Assembly: GCA_017462545.1 (NCBI GenBank)
Contig: JAFTQX010000034.1
Location: 1 to 51,538 of the forward strand
Direction of reading: 5' to 3'
DNA: 51,538 nt
Source of the DNA: Clostridia bacterium
GTDB taxonomy: Bacteria > Bacillota > Clostridia > Oscillospirales > CAG-272
Shown here: positions 8,087 through 15,330 of the stretch, piece after piece
Layout of the letters: the number at the start of each line of letters is the position of its first letter
Numbering within the stretch: the first letter of the stretch is position 1
Notes under the pieces: model-generated
Seen by the model: the letters and a program-made list of their open reading frames with translations, nothing else
What the model was told of the DNA's origin: nothing
Databases searched by the model: none
Translations under genes and position numbers: made by a program

Positions 8087-9583
8087 ATGGAGAACATGAA
8101 CAAACCGATCAAACAACTGGTAGAATACGCCATTGCAAACGGCCTGATCGAAACAGAGGATCGCGCCTATGCCACCAACTCGCTCCTTGCGATGCTGCAT
8201 ATCTCCGAGTATGAGGATGTCGATGTCGAGCCGGCCGCGCTGGAGGATATTCTGAAAAAGATCAATGATTATGCCGTCAAAACCGGCTTGATCGAGGAGG
8301 ACAGCGTTGTCTACCGCGATCTGTTTGATACCGCTGTCATGGGTGTGCTGACCCCTCGTCCGAGTGAGGTCATTCGTCGCTTCCGCGAGCTGTATCGCGA
8401 GAGCCCCGAAAAGGCGACCAACTATTTCTACAAGCTTAGCCGCGACTGCGACTATATCCGTACATACCGTGTAGCCAAGGACTTAAAGTGGACGGCCCCC
8501 AGCGAGTATGGTGAGATCGATATTACCATCAACCTCTCCAAGCCCGAAAAGGACCCCAAGGCCATTGCCGCCGCCAAGCTCATGCCCCAAAGCGGCTACC
8601 CCAAGTGCCTGCTCTGCCATGAGAATGAGGGCTATGCCGGTAACGTGCGTCATCCCGCCCGCCAGAATTTGCGTATGATCCCCTTTAAGATGGCCGGCTC
8701 GGATTGGTATCTCCAGTATTCTCCCTATGTCTATTATAATGAGCACTGCATCGCCCTCAGCGGCTCTCACACGCCCATGAAGATCGACCGCAGCAGCTTT
8801 GCCAAGCTCCTCAATTTTGTAGAGCAGTTCCCGCATTATTTCATCGGCTCGAACGCCGATCTGCCCATCGTTGGCGGCTCTATTCTCGCGCATGACCACA
8901 TGCAGGGCGGCCGTTACACCTTTGCTATGGCCAAGGCCCCCTATGAAAAGATGCTGACCTTTGCCGGCTTTGGCGATGTAGAGGCAGGCATCGTCCGTTG
9001 GCCGATGTCAGTTATCCGTCTGCGCGGTACCGAGAAGGAGCGCCTTGTCGCCCTGGCCGATAAGATCCTGCACGCATGGCGCGCCTATTCCGATCCCGCC
9101 GCCTTCGTCTATGCAGAGACGGACGGCGAGCCGCACAACACCATTACCCCCATCGCGCGTTGCCGCGACGGCAAGTTTGAGTTGGATCTTGTGCTGCGTA
9201 ACAACATCACCACCGAGGAGCATCCGCTTGGCGTATTCCACCCGCACGCCGCCTACCATAATATCAAAAAGGAAAATATCGGTCTGATCGAGGTCATGGG
9301 CCTTGCCGTGCTTCCCTCTCGCCTGAAGGCAGAGATCGAGCAGATGGCAGACGCCATCCTCTCCGGTCGTGATTTTGCCGATACCCCCAGCATTGAAAAG
9401 CATAAGGCGTGGTATGAGGCATTCCGCGACAATTACACCTTCAACGCAGGTAACGTGCGCGATATCCTGAAAAAGGAGATCGGTATCACCTTCACCCACG
9501 TGCTGGAGGATGCCGGTGTCTTCAAGTGCACCGAAGAGGGCAGAGCCGCCTTCCTGCGCTTTGTAGACGCTGTTAATGCGTAA
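8087..9583 (+). CDS. galT: UDP-glucose--hexose-1-phosphate uridylyltransferase, Firmicutes type 2
   Basis: A 498-aa Leloir-pathway enzyme that exchanges UMP between UDP-glucose and galactose-1-phosphate. Length and architecture fit the type-2 (GalT_N/GalT_C) branch of Firmicutes rather than the 350-aa E. coli form. Recognisable blocks are PKCLLCHENEGYAGN (about 172-186), HPARQNLR, SILAHDHMQGGRY with the HxHxQ-type nucleotidyl site (about 265-277), and GVFHPHAAYHNIKKENIGLI near 385-405. It stands alone between its own consensus promoter and a strong terminator. No galK or galE is adjacent. The ATG at 8087 follows an AAGAAGG stretch; a second ATG lies three codons on. Confidence 0.93.
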   Translation: MENMNKPIKQLVEYAIANGLIETEDRAYATNSLLAMLHISEYEDVDVEPAALEDILKKINDYAVKTGLIEEDSVVYRDLFDTAVMGVLTPRPSEVIRRFRELYRESPEKATNYFYKLSRDCDYIRTYRVAKDLKWTAPSEYGEIDITINLSKPEKDPKAIAAAKLMPQSGYPKCLLCHENEGYAGNVRHPARQNLRMIPFKMAGSDWYLQYSPYVYYNEHCIALSGSHTPMKIDRSSFAKLLNFVEQFPHYFIGSNADLPIVGGSILAHDHMQGGRYTFAMAKAPYEKMLTFAGFGDVEAGIVRWPMSVIRLRGTEKERLVALADKILHAWRAYSDPAAFVYAETDGEPHNTITPIARCRDGKFELDLVLRNNITTEEHPLGVFHPHAAYHNIKKENIGLIEVMGLAVLPSRLKAEIEQMADAILSGRDFADTPSIEKHKAWYEAFRDNYTFNAGNVRDILKKEIGITFTHVLEDAGVFKCTEEGRAAFLRFVDAVNA

Positions 9584-9586
9584 ACG

Positions 9587-9624
9587 AGCATCCCACCATC
9601 CGACAAGTCGGATGGTGGGATGCT
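9587..9624. terminator. Strong terminator after galT
   Basis: An 18-bp perfect stem (AGCATCCCACCATCCGAC and its complement) with a two-base loop, then TTT. It lies between two convergent genes. Confidence 0.88.
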
Positions 9625-9625
9625 T

Positions 9626-10642
9626 TTATGTTGCTTTGTTGCCCACGATGAAATTGTAGATCAGCACCTCGGTGCCGGTGTACTTTGGATTTGTGCTGGG
9701 CACGGTGATGATCTCTGCCTCGTGCCGACCGGGCGAGAGGTGAAAGGTGGCGTAGCCCTGCACCAATTGGTAGGTGGCGATATCGGCATATACGGGATGA
9801 ATGGTTTCTACAAGCTGCCCGTCGATATACAGCTCGTACATACAGCTTTTTGCATGCAGACCGTGCTCAACGGCAAAAATGCTCCCCTCAAACGAAAGAC
9901 GCAGACGGTCGCCCACCGTGGTGGTCTTGGCAAAGGGACGGTCGGGACGTGTCCCTCCTGTTTCCCACGCACCGATTCGCTCCACCTCGTTCCCGGCGGA
10001 GGAGATAAAGCGCATATCTACCGCGCCGCTGGCCGCGATCCGTTTTTCTCGTTTTTGTGCTTTTTTGAAATATTCTCCGGTCGAGAGGCAACGCACGATC
10101 TCACGGAAGTAGACCGCGTGGCCGGCGTCAGCCGGATGCACCGCATCGGTAAAATAGCCGCACTCACGCGGGTTTTTGCCGTCCAGCTCGCGATGGAGGG
10201 CATCCTTCAGGCTGATCTCGGGAATGCCATAATGTGCGGCAAGATCTGCGTGATATTTGGTCTCGGTCGAGTAGACCTCATTGGTGGTGTAGAGAAAAAT
10301 GATATAGGGGTCAACTGTTTCCTGCAGGCTGCGAACAATGCTCTCCATATACACTCGTGTGTCCTCACCGCCGTCATTAACGGCAAATTCGATAAACACC
10401 AGGTCGGGATTGTTAGCAATCACATCGCGCGAAAGCCTTAGCAGTCCGTACTGCGACGGCGTGCCGCCTACCCCCTTATTGTAGCAATTGACGATGCGAC
10501 CGTTTTGGCCGAAGGTCTCCTTCAGCCACGCGCTTGTAAGAGAGGCGTAGCAGTTTTCGTTGATCGAGGCGTGTGCCCCCTCGGTGATCGAGCCACCAAG
10601 AAAGACCACGTTGATTTCCTGTTTATCAAAAAAATCATCCAT
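9626..10642 (-). CDS. SGNH/GDSL-family hydrolase with C-terminal beta domain
   Basis: A 338-aa protein without a signal peptide, presumably cytoplasmic. The SGNH blocks are visible: block I VVFLGGSITEGA (Ser nucleophile, about 12-23), block II GVGGTPSQYG (about 58-67), block III FIEFAVNDGG (about 83-92), and block V DAVHPADAGH (Asp/His, about 165-174). After about residue 205 the chain becomes beta-rich, resembling the jelly-roll accessory domain of carbohydrate esterases. The probable substrate is an acylated sugar or oligosaccharide; a deacetylase role is inference. Its promoter (10666-10693, minus strand) lies back-to-back with that of pnuC. Confidence 0.88.
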   Translation of the reverse strand: MDDFFDKQEINVVFLGGSITEGAHASINENCYASLTSAWLKETFGQNGRIVNCYNKGVGGTPSQYGLLRLSRDVIANNPDLVFIEFAVNDGGEDTRVYMESIVRSLQETVDPYIIFLYTTNEVYSTETKYHADLAAHYGIPEISLKDALHRELDGKNPRECGYFTDAVHPADAGHAVYFREIVRCLSTGEYFKKAQKREKRIAASGAVDMRFISSAGNEVERIGAWETGGTRPDRPFAKTTTVGDRLRLSFEGSIFAVEHGLHAKSCMYELYIDGQLVETIHPVYADIATYQLVQGYATFHLSPGRHEAEIITVPSTNPKYTGTEVLIYNFIVGNKAT

Positions 10643-10665
10643 ATCGGTGTCCTCCTTTTTCTTCC

Positions 10666-10693
10666 ATTATACATGTTTTTTCGCAAAAATCAA
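10666..10693 (-). promoter_or_regulatory. Promoter of the SGNH hydrolase gene
   Basis: Minus strand TTGATT, 16-bp spacer, TATAAT, then AAAGGAGG before the start codon. Confidence 0.7.
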
Positions 10694-10722
10694 TTGACTT
10701 TTTGGCATGGATGTGGTATAAT
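10694..10722 (+). promoter_or_regulatory. Promoter of pnuC
   Basis: TTGACT, 17-bp spacer, TATAAT. Its -35 abuts that of the divergent SGNH gene, so the two transcription units may influence each other. Confidence 0.8.
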
Positions 10723-10750
10723 TTATCATATATCTGCCACCGGGTAGAGA

Positions 10751-10806
10751 ATGCTATGCATTCGTTTGTGCATCGTTAGGTCTTTGAAGATGCGCAACGG
10801 GTGCTT
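10751..10806 (+). promoter_or_regulatory. Structured 5' leader of pnuC, candidate riboswitch
   Basis: Between promoter and RBS the RNA can form one long hairpin: GCA 10758-10760 with TGC 10802-10804, CGTT 10763-10766 with AACG 10796-10799, and GCATC 10770-10774 with GATGC 10789-10793, separated by small internal loops and capped by a 14-base loop. An alternative small hairpin AATGC-tat-GCATT overlaps its 5' side. pnuC genes of Firmicutes are known to carry small NAD+-sensing leaders (NAD+-II/pnuC motif). The position fits, but I cannot confirm the consensus from memory. Confidence 0.45.
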
Positions 10807-10828
10807 TCTTTTGTTTTTTGGAGGTTTT

Positions 10829-11554
10829 ATGAAAAAGCCGCACAATCCTTTTCGTGATCTGTCACGCTTGGAATGGGTTCTTTGGATAGGCTCGCTGCTT
10901 GGTGTGGGGTGCTCCTATCTGTTTTCCCCTACGGCAGATCTGCTATCGATGCTTGCCTCGCTTATCGGCGTGACGGCGCTGATCTTTGTGGCCAAGGGGT
11001 ATGTGCTTGGGCAGGTCCTGACGGTGGTGTTTGCCGCTTTTTACGGCATCATTTCCTTTCATTTTCAATATTACGGCGAAATGATCACCTACCTCGGCAT
11101 GACCGCGCCCATGGCTGTTGTTGCCGTGATCTCTTGGTTGCGCCACCCCTATGAGGAGAGCGCCGAGGTGGCTGTACATCATCTCTCACGGCGTGCGTGG
11201 CTTCTTCTTTCGCTGGTCACGGCACTCGTCACGGCAGCCTTTTATTTTCTGCTTGCCCTGCTTGGCAATGCCAATCTGATCGTAAGCACCGTGTCGGTCA
11301 CCACCAGCTTTCTTGCCTCCGCCCTCACCTTTTTGCGCAGCCCGTACTATGCGCTGGCCTATGCGGCCAATGACATCGTGCTGATCGTCCTGTGGATCGC
11401 GGCAGCCATGCGGGATATTTCTTATATTCCCATGGTGATCTGCTTTGTCATGTTTTTTCTCAATGACATGTACGGCTTGTACAACTGGCGGCGCATGGCA
11501 CGCAGGCAACGGCTAAAAATGATAGAACCTGTCGAAAATGTGAACAACAGGTGA
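10829..11554 (+). CDS. pnuC: PnuC-family nicotinamide riboside/mononucleotide transporter
   Basis: A 241-aa integral membrane protein with about seven hydrophobic segments and a positive C-terminus. Family blocks are SLIGVTALIFVAKGYVLGQ (about 45-63), FQYYGEMITYLGMTAPMAVV (about 84-103) and the signature NDMYGLYNWRRM (about 219-230). PnuC is a facilitator that takes up a vitamin B3 nucleoside, which is trapped by phosphorylation inside the cell. The ATG at 10829 is chosen because GGAGG at 10820-10824 precedes it. An in-frame ATG at 10751 lies in the leader hairpin and has no RBS. No nadR or kinase gene is adjacent. Confidence 0.9.
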   Translation: MKKPHNPFRDLSRLEWVLWIGSLLGVGCSYLFSPTADLLSMLASLIGVTALIFVAKGYVLGQVLTVVFAAFYGIISFHFQYYGEMITYLGMTAPMAVVAVISWLRHPYEESAEVAVHHLSRRAWLLLSLVTALVTAAFYFLLALLGNANLIVSTVSVTTSFLASALTFLRSPYYALAYAANDIVLIVLWIAAAMRDISYIPMVICFVMFFLNDMYGLYNWRRMARRQRLKMIEPVENVNNR

Positions 11555-11668
11555 AAAATTGTCGCACGAAAATCCATATTTCCTTCACAGTTATTTCATT
11601 TTGTTCATATCGTGTTCATATTTATGGTGTAGAATATAAATGAACAAAAAGAAGGGAGGAATCATTCC

Positions 11669-11905
11669 ATGCGCCGGTTTTCTGTTGGTATGTTTTGCTT
11701 GCAGCTTGGCTTTTTGCTGTTTGTGCTCTGCCTTTCCGTATATTCGGTTATTGGCACAGTCATTTCATCCCTTCATCTCAGCTTTGTTGAGACCGCGGCA
11801 AGAACCGATCTGGTCTTAAGTGCGATTTCTGCCTTGCTGGTGATGGCAATCAGTGCTTTTTTTGCCTATATTCGGCATCGTCGTCGTCGGCAAGCAAATG
11901 GTTGA
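11669..11905 (+). CDS. Small two-helix membrane protein, 78 aa
   Basis: I do not recognise a family. The ATG follows a clear AAGGGAGGA site, and a terminator lies six bases after the stop, so it is a complete monocistronic gene. It has two predicted membrane helices (about 8-33, rich in Leu/Val/Phe, and 47-68) joined by a short loop SFVETAARTD, and a strongly basic cytoplasmic tail RHRRRRQ. A sequence upstream (TGTAGAAT near 11628-11635) resembles a -10 region. The next gene is htpG, but that has its own CIRCE promoter. Confidence 0.72.
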   Translation: MRRFSVGMFCLQLGFLLFVLCLSVYSVIGTVISSLHLSFVETAARTDLVLSAISALLVMAISAFFAYIRHRRRRQANG

Positions 11906-11910
11906 GGAAC

Positions 11911-11933
11911 AGCCCCCGAGAAGATCGGGGGCT
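11911..11933 (+). terminator. Intrinsic terminator of the small membrane protein gene
   Basis: AGCCCCCGA, five-base loop, TCGGGGGCT, followed by six T. Confidence 0.9.
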
Positions 11934-11970
11934 TTTTTGTGTCTATTTTTTGAATTCTTGCAAAGACCTC

Positions 11971-11999
11971 TTGACAAGTACGGGAAAAATTGCTATACT
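11971..11999 (+). promoter_or_regulatory. Sigma-A promoter of htpG
   Basis: TTGACA, 17-bp spacer, TATACT, directly upstream of the CIRCE element, which would cover the transcription start. Confidence 0.88.
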
Positions 12000-12002
12000 G
12001 GA

Positions 12003-12029
12003 TTAGCACTCAAAACAAGAGAGTGCTAA
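12003..12029 (+). promoter_or_regulatory. CIRCE operator (HrcA binding site)
   Basis: TTAGCACTC, nine-base spacer, GAGTGCTAA: an exact match to the consensus inverted repeat bound by the heat-shock repressor HrcA. It lies three bases after the -10, so HrcA should block htpG transcription when GroEL/S is abundant. Confidence 0.95.
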
Positions 12030-12052
12030 AATGCAAAAGCGAGGCAAGAAAA

Positions 12053-13948
12053 ATGGCAAAAAAGCAATTTAAAACAGAGTCCAAAAAATTGTTGGACATG
12101 ATGATCAATTCGATCTATACCCATAAGGAGATCTTTCTGCGTGAGCTGATCTCTAACGCAAGTGATGCGCTGGATAAGCTCTATTATCGCTCCTTGACCG
12201 ATGCAAGCGTTACGCTGACGAGAGAGGACTATACCATTGAGCTTGCGCGTGATAAGGATGCGCGCACGCTTACCATTGCCGACAATGGCTGCGGCATGAC
12301 AAAGGAGGAGTTAGAAAACAATCTTGGCACCATCGCCAAGAGCGGCTCCTATGATTTCAAGCAGGATGAGGCGGCAAAGGAAAAGGTGGATATCATCGGC
12401 CAGTTTGGTGTAGGCTTTTACTCGGCCTTTATGGTGGCCTCTCGTATCACCGTGCGCTCGCGCGTGTTCGGCGCAGCCGAGGCGTGGGAGTGGCAATCTG
12501 AGGGGGCAGACGGCTATACCGTAGAGCCCTGCGAGAAGGAGACGCACGGTACCGAGATCACCCTGTACCTGCTGCCCGATAACGATGACGAGCGTTACAG
12601 CGATTTTTTGGAGGAATATAAAATTCGCGAGCTGGTGCGCAAGTATTCCGATTATATCCGCTATCCCATCCGTATGGAGGTAGAGGAGCACCGTCCGAAG
12701 GAGGGCGGGGAAGAAGGAAAGGCACCCGAATATGAGACGATCAAGACAATCGCCACCCTCAACAGCATGGTGCCGCTATGGAAGCGCCCTGCCTCCGAGA
12801 TCACCGAGGAGGAGTATAACACCTTCTACCGCGAGAAGTTTTATGATTATGAGGCTCCCGTCAAGACCATCCATACGGTCAGCGAGGGCACAGCCTCCTT
12901 CCATTCGCTGCTCTTTATCCCCTCGCACGCCCCCTTTGATTATTACACCAAGAGCTACGAAAAGGGTCTCTGCCTCTATTCCAGCGGTGTGATGATCATG
13001 GAAAAATGCGCCGACCTGGTGCCCGATTACTTCAGCTTTGTGCGCGGCCTCGTAGACAGCGCCGATCTCTCGCTCAATATCTCGCGTGAGATGCTGCAGC
13101 ATGACCGCCAGCTCAAGCTCATCGCCCGCACAGTGGAAAAGAAGATCAAGAGCGAGCTGCTCAAGCTGCTGGAGAGTGACCGTGAGAGGTATGAGAAGTT
13201 TTACGGCGCGTTTGGTCTGCAGCTGAAATACGGTGTATACAGCGATTATGGGATGCACAAGGATGTGCTCTCTGACCTGCTGATGTTCACCTCCTCGAAC
13301 GAGAAAAAGCTCGTTACGCTGAAGGAGTATGTTTCTCGCATGAAGGAGGAGCAAAAGCCGATCTACTACGCCTGCGGCGAGACCGCAGATGCCGCTGCCA
13401 TGCTGCCGCAGGCAGAGGCGGTGGTCGATCGTGGCTTTGAGGTGCTCTACCTCTCGGACGATGTGGACGAGTTTGCTCTCCGTGCCATCGGCACCTATGC
13501 CGAGCACACCTTTGTCAATGTCTCGGACGAATCACTGGATATCGCTACCGACGAAGAAAAGGAAAAGCTCAAGGCCGAGAATGAAAGCGCAGAGGAGATG
13601 CTGAAATTTATGAAGGAGACGCTGGGAGACAAGGTCAGCGCCGTCCGTTTCTCCGGTAGTCTGAAAAATCACCCCGTGTGCCTTGCAAGCGAGGGTGGCA
13701 TCTCGCTTGGCATGGAAAAGGTGCTGAATGAAATGCCGAACAGCAACGGTGCCATCAAGGCAGAGACCGTGCTGGAGATCAATCTCAACCATCCGCTCGC
13801 CGCCCGCTTGCGTGTGCTTTATGAGGGGGAGCGCGATCGGCTGGCTGCTTGCACCAAGATCCTGTACGCTCAAGCACGTCTGATCGGCGGTATGAGCGTA
13901 GAAAATCCTACGGAATTAAGCAATCTGGTTTGCGACCTGATGCTGTAA
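12053..13948 (+). CDS. htpG: Chaperone protein HtpG (bacterial Hsp90)
   Basis: A 631-aa cytosolic ATP-dependent chaperone. The N-terminal GHKL ATPase blocks are intact: EIFLRELISNASDALDK (about 23-39), IADNGCGMTKEEL (about 75-87), LGTIAKSGS, and GQFGVGFYSAFMVA (about 117-130). The middle-domain motif LYSSGVMIMEKCADLVPDYF and SLNISREMLQ (about 340-350) are also typical. The ATG 12053 is chosen because MAKKQFKTESKKLLDMM is the family start, with GAGG eight bases upstream; ATG 12031 just after CIRCE is out of frame. It is monocistronic, heat-regulated through CIRCE, and ended by a strong terminator. Confidence 0.97.
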   Translation: MAKKQFKTESKKLLDMMINSIYTHKEIFLRELISNASDALDKLYYRSLTDASVTLTREDYTIELARDKDARTLTIADNGCGMTKEELENNLGTIAKSGSYDFKQDEAAKEKVDIIGQFGVGFYSAFMVASRITVRSRVFGAAEAWEWQSEGADGYTVEPCEKETHGTEITLYLLPDNDDERYSDFLEEYKIRELVRKYSDYIRYPIRMEVEEHRPKEGGEEGKAPEYETIKTIATLNSMVPLWKRPASEITEEEYNTFYREKFYDYEAPVKTIHTVSEGTASFHSLLFIPSHAPFDYYTKSYEKGLCLYSSGVMIMEKCADLVPDYFSFVRGLVDSADLSLNISREMLQHDRQLKLIARTVEKKIKSELLKLLESDRERYEKFYGAFGLQLKYGVYSDYGMHKDVLSDLLMFTSSNEKKLVTLKEYVSRMKEEQKPIYYACGETADAAAMLPQAEAVVDRGFEVLYLSDDVDEFALRAIGTYAEHTFVNVSDESLDIATDEEKEKLKAENESAEEMLKFMKETLGDKVSAVRFSGSLKNHPVCLASEGGISLGMEKVLNEMPNSNGAIKAETVLEINLNHPLAARLRVLYEGERDRLAACTKILYAQARLIGGMSVENPTELSNLVCDLML

Positions 13949-13953
13949 AAGCA

Positions 13954-13991
13954 AAAATGTCACCCAATCAAAGACGATTGGGTGACATTTT
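13954..13991 (+). terminator. Terminator of htpG
   Basis: AAAATGTCACCCAATC, six-base loop, GATTGGGTGACATTTT. Confidence 0.88.
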
Positions 13992-14007
13992 GCTCGGCAA
14001 GAAAGCC

Positions 14008-14036
14008 TTGACAAGCACTCCGGAATATGTTAAACT
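14008..14036 (+). promoter_or_regulatory. Promoter of the 354-aa secreted protein gene
   Basis: TTGACA, 17-bp spacer, TAAACT preceded by TGt (extended -10). Confidence 0.72.
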
Positions 14037-14068
14037 AACAAAAAAGAGAAAAAAGGGAGGAGCATACC

Positions 14069-15133
14069 GTGAAAAAAATGCTCTGCTGCTTGCTGGCACT
14101 GCTGCTGCTTTTGTCGTCTTTGGGGGGTATGACCGTGCTTGCCATCAGCGATGAGGATGCCGTGCAGGAGGAAGAGGCCCTTCCTGAGGTGGTCGGCACT
14201 CGTCTCAGTCTTACCGAAAATTTCTTGGTTCGCTTTTACTTCCGTCTGCCGGAGGGGGGACATTCTCCTTATGCCTATGTGGATGGTGTTATTCATGAGG
14301 CGCGGGAAACAGAGGAGCCGGGGCTTTATGAGGTGATCTATGAGGGGCTGGCCGTGGATGCCATGGTCAAGCAGGTGAAAATGATACCTGTATGCCGCGT
14401 GGAGGATAAAAACCTACAGGGGCTGCCCTATTATTTTTCTGTGCGGGATTATGCGATGCGCTTGCTGGTGCAGGATGATCTGATGCCCGAGCTGCGCCGC
14501 GTGCTGGTTGCGATGCTGAATTTTGGCGCGGCTGCGCAGCTTTACAACCAAGAGCAGGTATATAATCTGGCCAATGATTATCTTTCGGCTGAGGATAAGA
14601 TCGTTCCCACCCGCGAGTATAACTCCGTGCTGGCTGCGCACGGAAAGGCAACACAGTATTTTGCCACGATCACGCAAGCCTCTCTGGTTGTCAACGACAG
14701 TGCTTGCCTGAAGATTTATGTGAACCTGGAGGGGCAGGAGCAGCTACGTGTCAACGGCGGTACCGGTTTCCCCGAGTGGCAGCATCTTTCCAAGGATGCC
14801 GAAGCGGCCAGGTTGGCTAAGGATGTATGGGCCGAGGTAGCCGATAATCCCAATTTTGAAAATGCCTCCGTTTTTCCCTTGGAAAAGATCAAAACGATGG
14901 ATTGCTATCGTGTTGTTAGCTCCGGTATTTATGCCAATCGGTATAGCGATTCGTATTATATCCGCGTTTGTACACCGACCGGGGTCAGCCAGACTCTGCA
15001 GTACGGCGCAGAGACCTATGTGGCCAGAAATCTGAACGCCTCGGATATGACCGAGGAGGGACGTAAGATGGTTATTGCGATGATCGCGTACGGTGACGCG
15101 GTGCTTGCGTATGAACAGAAACAAGCCGCATAA
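14069..15133 (+). CDS. Secreted protein, 354 aa, stand-alone copy of the C-terminal module of the following family
   Basis: The start is GTG 14069, eight bases after GGGAGG. The signal peptide VKKMLCCLLALLLLLSSLGG... is cleaved near VLA-IS (about residue 27). No family name is recognised. The pattern LSLTENFLVRFYFRL ... YEGLAVDAMVKQVKMIPV ... FSVRDYAMRLL ... LVAMLNFGAAAQLYN ... LANDYL (about 50-170) matches the C-terminal part of the three large secreted proteins downstream (DITISEDLGFNFYV ... GISAKKMADLIYVRP ... FSVQKYADAAF ... LLTYGAQTQVLFG). The last third contains a second diverged half (CLKIYVNLE ... YYIRVCT ... TYVARNL). It has its own promoter and terminator. It may be a cell-surface or secreted binding module; no catalytic motif is seen. 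Confidence 0.82.
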   Translation: MKKMLCCLLALLLLLSSLGGMTVLAISDEDAVQEEEALPEVVGTRLSLTENFLVRFYFRLPEGGHSPYAYVDGVIHEARETEEPGLYEVIYEGLAVDAMVKQVKMIPVCRVEDKNLQGLPYYFSVRDYAMRLLVQDDLMPELRRVLVAMLNFGAAAQLYNQEQVYNLANDYLSAEDKIVPTREYNSVLAAHGKATQYFATITQASLVVNDSACLKIYVNLEGQEQLRVNGGTGFPEWQHLSKDAEAARLAKDVWAEVADNPNFENASVFPLEKIKTMDCYRVVSSGIYANRYSDSYYIRVCTPTGVSQTLQYGAETYVARNLNASDMTEEGRKMVIAMIAYGDAVLAYEQKQAA

Positions 15134-15141
15134 TCATGTAA

Positions 15142-15186
15142 AAACAAAGGGCAAACGGCCAAACAGAGGCCGTTTGCCCTTTGTTT
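15142..15186 (+). terminator. Terminator of the 354-aa secreted protein gene
   Basis: A 19-bp perfect stem (AAACAAAGGGCAAACGGCC and its complement) with a seven-base loop. Confidence 0.88.
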
Positions 15187-15250
15187 GTTGTGAAAATAAA
15201 CAAAAAAACCATGCTGAATTTGATGAAAATGCCGAAAATTCATAAGTCCG

Positions 15251-15279
15251 TTGACTTTTTTCGGTTCCTGTGTTACAAT
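15251..15279 (+). promoter_or_regulatory. Promoter of the first large secreted protein gene
   Basis: TTGACT, 17-bp spacer, TACAAT with a TG one base before it (extended -10). It has the same TTGACTT plus extended -10 layout as the promoters at 18259 and 21067. Confidence 0.8.
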
Positions 15280-15330
15280 AAGGCAGTAAGGTTTATAGCC
15301 TGCAAATTTTTTAGGAAGGATGCATATTTT

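Noticed and set aside
10751-10828. An N-terminal extension of PnuC starting at ATG 10751
   Set aside because: It lies inside the leader hairpin, has no RBS and adds residues unlike the family. ATG 10829 has GGAGG.
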